A DNA stretch of 64,000 bases from an uncultured Opitutales bacterium (GTDB lineage: Bacteria; Verrucomicrobiota; Verrucomicrobiia; Opitutales; Intestinicryptomonadaceae): the NCBI GenBank assembly GCA_934613645.1, contig CAKTTC010000007.1:62001-126000 (forward strand), given 5' to 3'. The position numbers and the translations under genes are program-made. This document shows, one piece after another, positions 61,836 through 64,000 of this stretch. The notes below the pieces were generated by a model. The model saw nothing but the letters and a program-made list of their open reading frames with translations, was not told the DNA's origin and ran no database searches. Each line of letters opens with the position of its first letter. The first letter of the stretch is position 1.

Positions 61836-61864
61836 TTGACATCGTAGTCGGCACAATATTTTAT
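61836..61864 (+). promoter_or_regulatory. Promoter of the small basic ORF
   Basis: TTGACA (61836-61841), 17-bp spacer, TTTTAT (61859-61864). The start site would lie some 20 bases before the ATG. Confidence 0.55.
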
Positions 61865-61892
61865 GCGCCCGAAAATCTCAAAGGAGAATACT

Positions 61893-62084
61893 ATGAGTGA
61901 GAAACAACGGAAGAAAAAAACGGTAATCGTGCTTCGGTCGAGAATTCCGTTCCCGCCGACGAAAGTATTCAAAGACCGAAGAAAAGAAGCTTCAAAGAAA
62001 GCATGCAGAGGAAGGCTGAATGAACCTTCCTCTTTTTTTTGCCCGCCACATTGTATTCGGCTTGCATTGCCAATAATCAATTAA
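61893..62084 (+). CDS. Small basic protein with an intrinsic terminator inside its coding frame; candidate ribosome-rescue factor
   Basis: 63 codons to the TAA at 62082-62084. The ribosome binding site AAGGAG (61881-61886) is the best kind in the window, 6 bases from the ATG. The first 45 residues are strongly basic (MSEKQRKKKTVIV, then RIPFPPTKVFKDRRKEASKK). The terminator stem begins exactly at codon 39 and its T-run covers codons 47-49, so most mRNAs would end without a stop codon. This is how ArfA of E. coli and BrfA of B. subtilis are arranged, which makes them depend on tmRNA failure. Homology is not shown; the role is inference. Confidence 0.6.
   Translation: MSEKQRKKKTVIVLRSRIPFPPTKVFKDRRKEASKKACRGRLNEPSSFFCPPHCIRLALPIIN
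62007..62040 (+). terminator. Intrinsic terminator inside the small ORF
   Basis: Perfect 9-bp stem AGAGGAAGG/CCTTCCTCT, 9-nt loop, followed by TTTTTTTT. It lies 42 bases before the ORF's stop codon. Confidence 0.92.
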
Positions 62085-62099
62085 AATTAAATAATAATT

Positions 62100-62136
62100 G
62101 CGCCCCTAACGACAATGGAAACCGCCGTGGGGGCGC
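62100..62136 (-). terminator. Possible weak terminator of the AT-rich pair
   Basis: On the minus strand GCGCCCC pairs with GGGGCGC across a long loop, followed by AATTATTATTT. The stem is convincing but the tail is not a clean T-run. Confidence 0.35.
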
Positions 62137-62159
62137 TCAGTGCCGAATAAGGCAGAAGG

Positions 62160-62987
62160 CTATTTTGCGGGACTTGTAAATTTATTGAAAAGATGCCTAA
62201 TTCTATACAATCCGTATCCTATAAAAAACACAAGTAAAGTGCCAATCCCATAAAGAGTATACTGAAGTGGAGGTGAAGCTAAAGCCATAAATTCCTCTTT
62301 CGCGCCCAAAAAAGCAGTTAAAGCCGCTCCCGAGAATAAAACTTTGGGATTCTTTTCAAGCATTTCGATTGTTTTTTTCGGCGCAGATTCCAACTTGGCG
62401 AGAAATCCGCTGAAAGCGAAAGGAGAAGCCTTTTTTACCGCTTTCAAAGACGGAACATTCTTCGCGAGGCAAAAAGCGTCATTTTTTGAAATATCCAACT
62501 TCGTCGCAATTTCCGTTGTTGCTTTCCCCAGTTCGGAAATTTTGAATCCGTAGTTGGGGAATTTTGCTTCCAGTATCAGAAAATCTACACCTTCCGTTTC
62601 CAAACGTTTTACCACGTTTTCTCCATTAGCCTTTACAATGGAAAAAATGTTCGGTTTGTATTTGGTCGGCGTGCGTTCAAGCGCTTCGATAACCTTAACA
62701 GGAGACACTTCAATTGTTTTCAACGCTTCCAACCCGTATATTTTTGAATACATCAGTGCGCGTTCCGCACATTTTTCGCCTCCCGTTTTGGAGATGTTTT
62801 CAAACGCCTTACGAACGGCTTTTTCGCCTCCGTATTCCAAAAGTTCTTTACCCGATTTTTTGATAGTGTATTCAATGCAAGCTTCTGCCATTCTTTTCCC
62901 AACCGTAGAAACTTGTGCATACGATACAGGCGCAAATGCGAATGTAAATATTACAATAATACTACATACAATTCTTTTTAAATTCAT
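62160..62987 (-). CDS. Exported/membrane protein of unknown function, AT-rich gene
   Basis: 275 residues. Signal peptide MNLKRIVCSIIVIFTFAFAP, likely cleaved after SYA. A helical, Lys/Glu-rich middle (GKELLEYGGEKAVRKAFENI; AERALMYSKIYGLEALKTIE; VIEALERTPTKYKPNIFSIV) and a C-terminal TM helix (YTLYGIGTLLVFFIGYGLYR) with a short basic tail, so it is probably inner-membrane anchored with most of the chain in the periplasm. I recognise no family. The gene is clearly richer in A+T than its neighbours. Its start overlaps the end of the next gene by 26 bases. Confidence 0.75.
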   Translation of the reverse strand: MNLKRIVCSIIVIFTFAFAPVSYAQVSTVGKRMAEACIEYTIKKSGKELLEYGGEKAVRKAFENISKTGGEKCAERALMYSKIYGLEALKTIEVSPVKVIEALERTPTKYKPNIFSIVKANGENVVKRLETEGVDFLILEAKFPNYGFKISELGKATTEIATKLDISKNDAFCLAKNVPSLKAVKKASPFAFSGFLAKLESAPKKTIEMLEKNPKVLFSGAALTAFLGAKEEFMALASPPLQYTLYGIGTLLVFFIGYGLYRIRHLFNKFTSPAK

Positions 62988-63816
62988 CGAGATACCCTTT
63001 GTTTAAGTTTTTTATTTTTTTCTGTAAATCGTCCATCAATACGCGTTTTGTTCCTTCTTTTGCAGAATCCAAGGCTTGGATAATTGAGGCTTCCATCTTC
63101 TTGTTGTTGGATTTTTCCATGAAATACTCAACAGTCCAACCGACTCCAAAACCTACCGCAACTCCGACAACCGTCCCTGCCGGGCCCACGGCGGTTCCGC
63201 CAGTTGTACCGGCAGCTGAAAACGTGGCTATAGCTGTTGTTGTTGCATATCTTGTTAATTCTTCTGCTACCAAAGATGAAACGGTGGCAACAACTAAATT
63301 TTTTACAGAATCACTCAATGTATTTGAAAAAGTTTCTTTCATTTGTTTTTTTAATTCCGTTGAAACTTCTTCGATATTTAGAGAATGTTTTGTATCGTTA
63401 ATGCAGACGTTAAAATTTGAGCAAAGATTGTTTCTGTTTGCTTCCAGTTTATATTCAAAGTCGTTAATTAACGAGATCAACGAGGCGTCTTCTTTCCCGA
63501 AAATTTCTTTATTAAAATGTTGGTTAAATAATTCAATGGCCTTTTCTTTGTTCCATTTTATTATCCTTTCCCAGAAGGCTTGCCATTCTGGTTTATTTAC
63601 GACTGCATTGTGGACATTCTTTTTGTAATTTTCGAATACTTCATCAACCCCGACGGAAAAAGATTCCAATGCCTTCAAGTCAGCTTTTTCGTTTTCTTGA
63701 ATAAGGCATTGCACCTTTTGCGCAACCTCGTTGTTTTGTGAAATGTAATTGTGAACATATATGCCTATGGCGATTGCCACGAGCACCAAAAATGATAAAT
63801 ATAATTTTCCAAACAT
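62962..63816 (-). CDS. Membrane protein with glycine-zipper segment, unknown function, AT-rich gene
   Basis: 284 residues from the ATG at 63816 (an ATG six codons earlier is possible). N-terminal TM helix (LYLSFLVLVAIAIGIYV), a charged helical region to about 185, then a glycine-zipper hydrophobic stretch (GTTGGTAVGPAGTVVGVAVG) and a basic C-terminus. Glycine zippers pack membrane helices and occur in pore-forming or signal proteins. No known family recognised. It forms an operon with the overlapping downstream gene, and the pair may be an acquired unit. Confidence 0.75.
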   Translation of the reverse strand: MFGKLYLSFLVLVAIAIGIYVHNYISQNNEVAQKVQCLIQENEKADLKALESFSVGVDEVFENYKKNVHNAVVNKPEWQAFWERIIKWNKEKAIELFNQHFNKEIFGKEDASLISLINDFEYKLEANRNNLCSNFNVCINDTKHSLNIEEVSTELKKQMKETFSNTLSDSVKNLVVATVSSLVAEELTRYATTTAIATFSAAGTTGGTAVGPAGTVVGVAVGFGVGWTVEYFMEKSNNKKMEASIIQALDSAKEGTKRVLMDDLQKKIKNLNKGYLDEFKKNCM

Positions 63817-63864
63817 AAATAATTCTTCTAACAAGTGTATTCACAATTCACGCGAAAATCTTCC

Positions 63865-63999
63865 TCATAAATTTTCACTCATAAGTGTGGGCTTTTCTAC
63901 ATACCCGACTTCCGGTTGGAGTGTCGCAAATCGGCGCGGCGGCGGGGCGCAATGCGGAACAGCATTCATAACTTTTCGCGTGTCGGCAGTTTCGCGAAA
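63865..63999 (-). other. Open frame running off the right edge, possible 3' end of a gene
   Basis: 45 codons on the minus strand ending at a TGA at 63865-63867, reading through RKVMNAVPHCAPPPRRF to VEKPTLMSENL. No recognisable domain and too short to judge. A neighbouring frame carries a short KIYEEDFRVNCEYTC tail just before the start of the glycine-zipper gene. Confidence 0.25.
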
Positions 64000-64000
64000 T

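Overview
The window is a 64 kb stretch of a bacterial chromosome, gene-dense and G+C-rich apart from its right end. It reads as housekeeping and biosynthesis genes in short operons. Separating them are a few long intergenic blocks packed with palindromes. The mix points to Verrucomicrobiota (Opitutales/Puniceicoccales-like) or a close PVC relative: Gram-negative envelope genes, RNase HII together with HIII, a DUF1080 protein, a GQSNM acetylesterase, small PWxRPxxWEGG lipoproteins and many genes with weak Shine-Dalgarno sites. This placement is an inference from content; there is no rRNA gene.

Left to right: the 3' end of homoserine dehydrogenase; purL; an RRM protein; a membrane coiled-coil protein; rnhC-rnhB; a minus-strand operon panC-nadB-apt-lipoprotein-DUF486; purU, a NUDIX gene and pyrE; a repeat block with a long structured palindrome (copy A); a Wsp-like chemosensory operon (receptor, CheW, CheA-REC hybrid); sucC-sucD; a repeat block with a 117-bp tandem duplication; birA, two RNA methyltransferases and a secreted glycosidase-like protein; pgi with a coiled-coil protein and a small lipoprotein; a 1-kb repeat block with copy B of the structured palindrome, whose right arm supplies the stop codon of queH; acpP-fabF; a DUF1080 protein; hisG and tRNA-Gly; a flavodoxin-like reductase; a sialate O-acetylesterase-like protein; a TPR protein; an Fe-alcohol dehydrogenase/deoC/FGGY kinase cassette; glgC; a GH13 amylase; tyrS; a MATE transporter; the complete trp operon; an LpxL-glycosyltransferase fusion and purT; tRNA-Leu; a PPOX-fold protein; a tiny basic protein gene; and an AT-rich pair of membrane or secreted proteins of unknown function.

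Four things stand out. (1) trpE is preceded by a complete ribosome-mediated attenuator: a 10-residue leader peptide with tandem Trp codons, an antiterminator and a terminator that share one strand. trpE-G-D-C-F-B-A follows, with five ATGA overlaps in a row. (2) At 61893 a 63-codon basic ORF has its own promoter and a strong ribosome binding site, but a strong intrinsic terminator sits inside the coding frame, well before the stop codon. Most transcripts should lack a stop codon, which is the known layout of ArfA/BrfA-type ribosome-rescue genes. (3) Two copies of a three-way-junction palindrome share terminal arms and junction sequences, while their inner arms differ in sequence yet remain base-paired. 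(4) The intergenic blocks carry a wider family of hairpins with fixed flanks, mostly 3-nt loops, often a bulged A, and stems that vary but stay paired.

The metabolic picture is a largely self-sufficient cell: de novo purines including the formate-linked PurT/PurU steps, pyrimidines, NAD, pantothenate, Trp and His synthesis, glycogen synthesis, and secreted enzymes acting on host or plant glycans.
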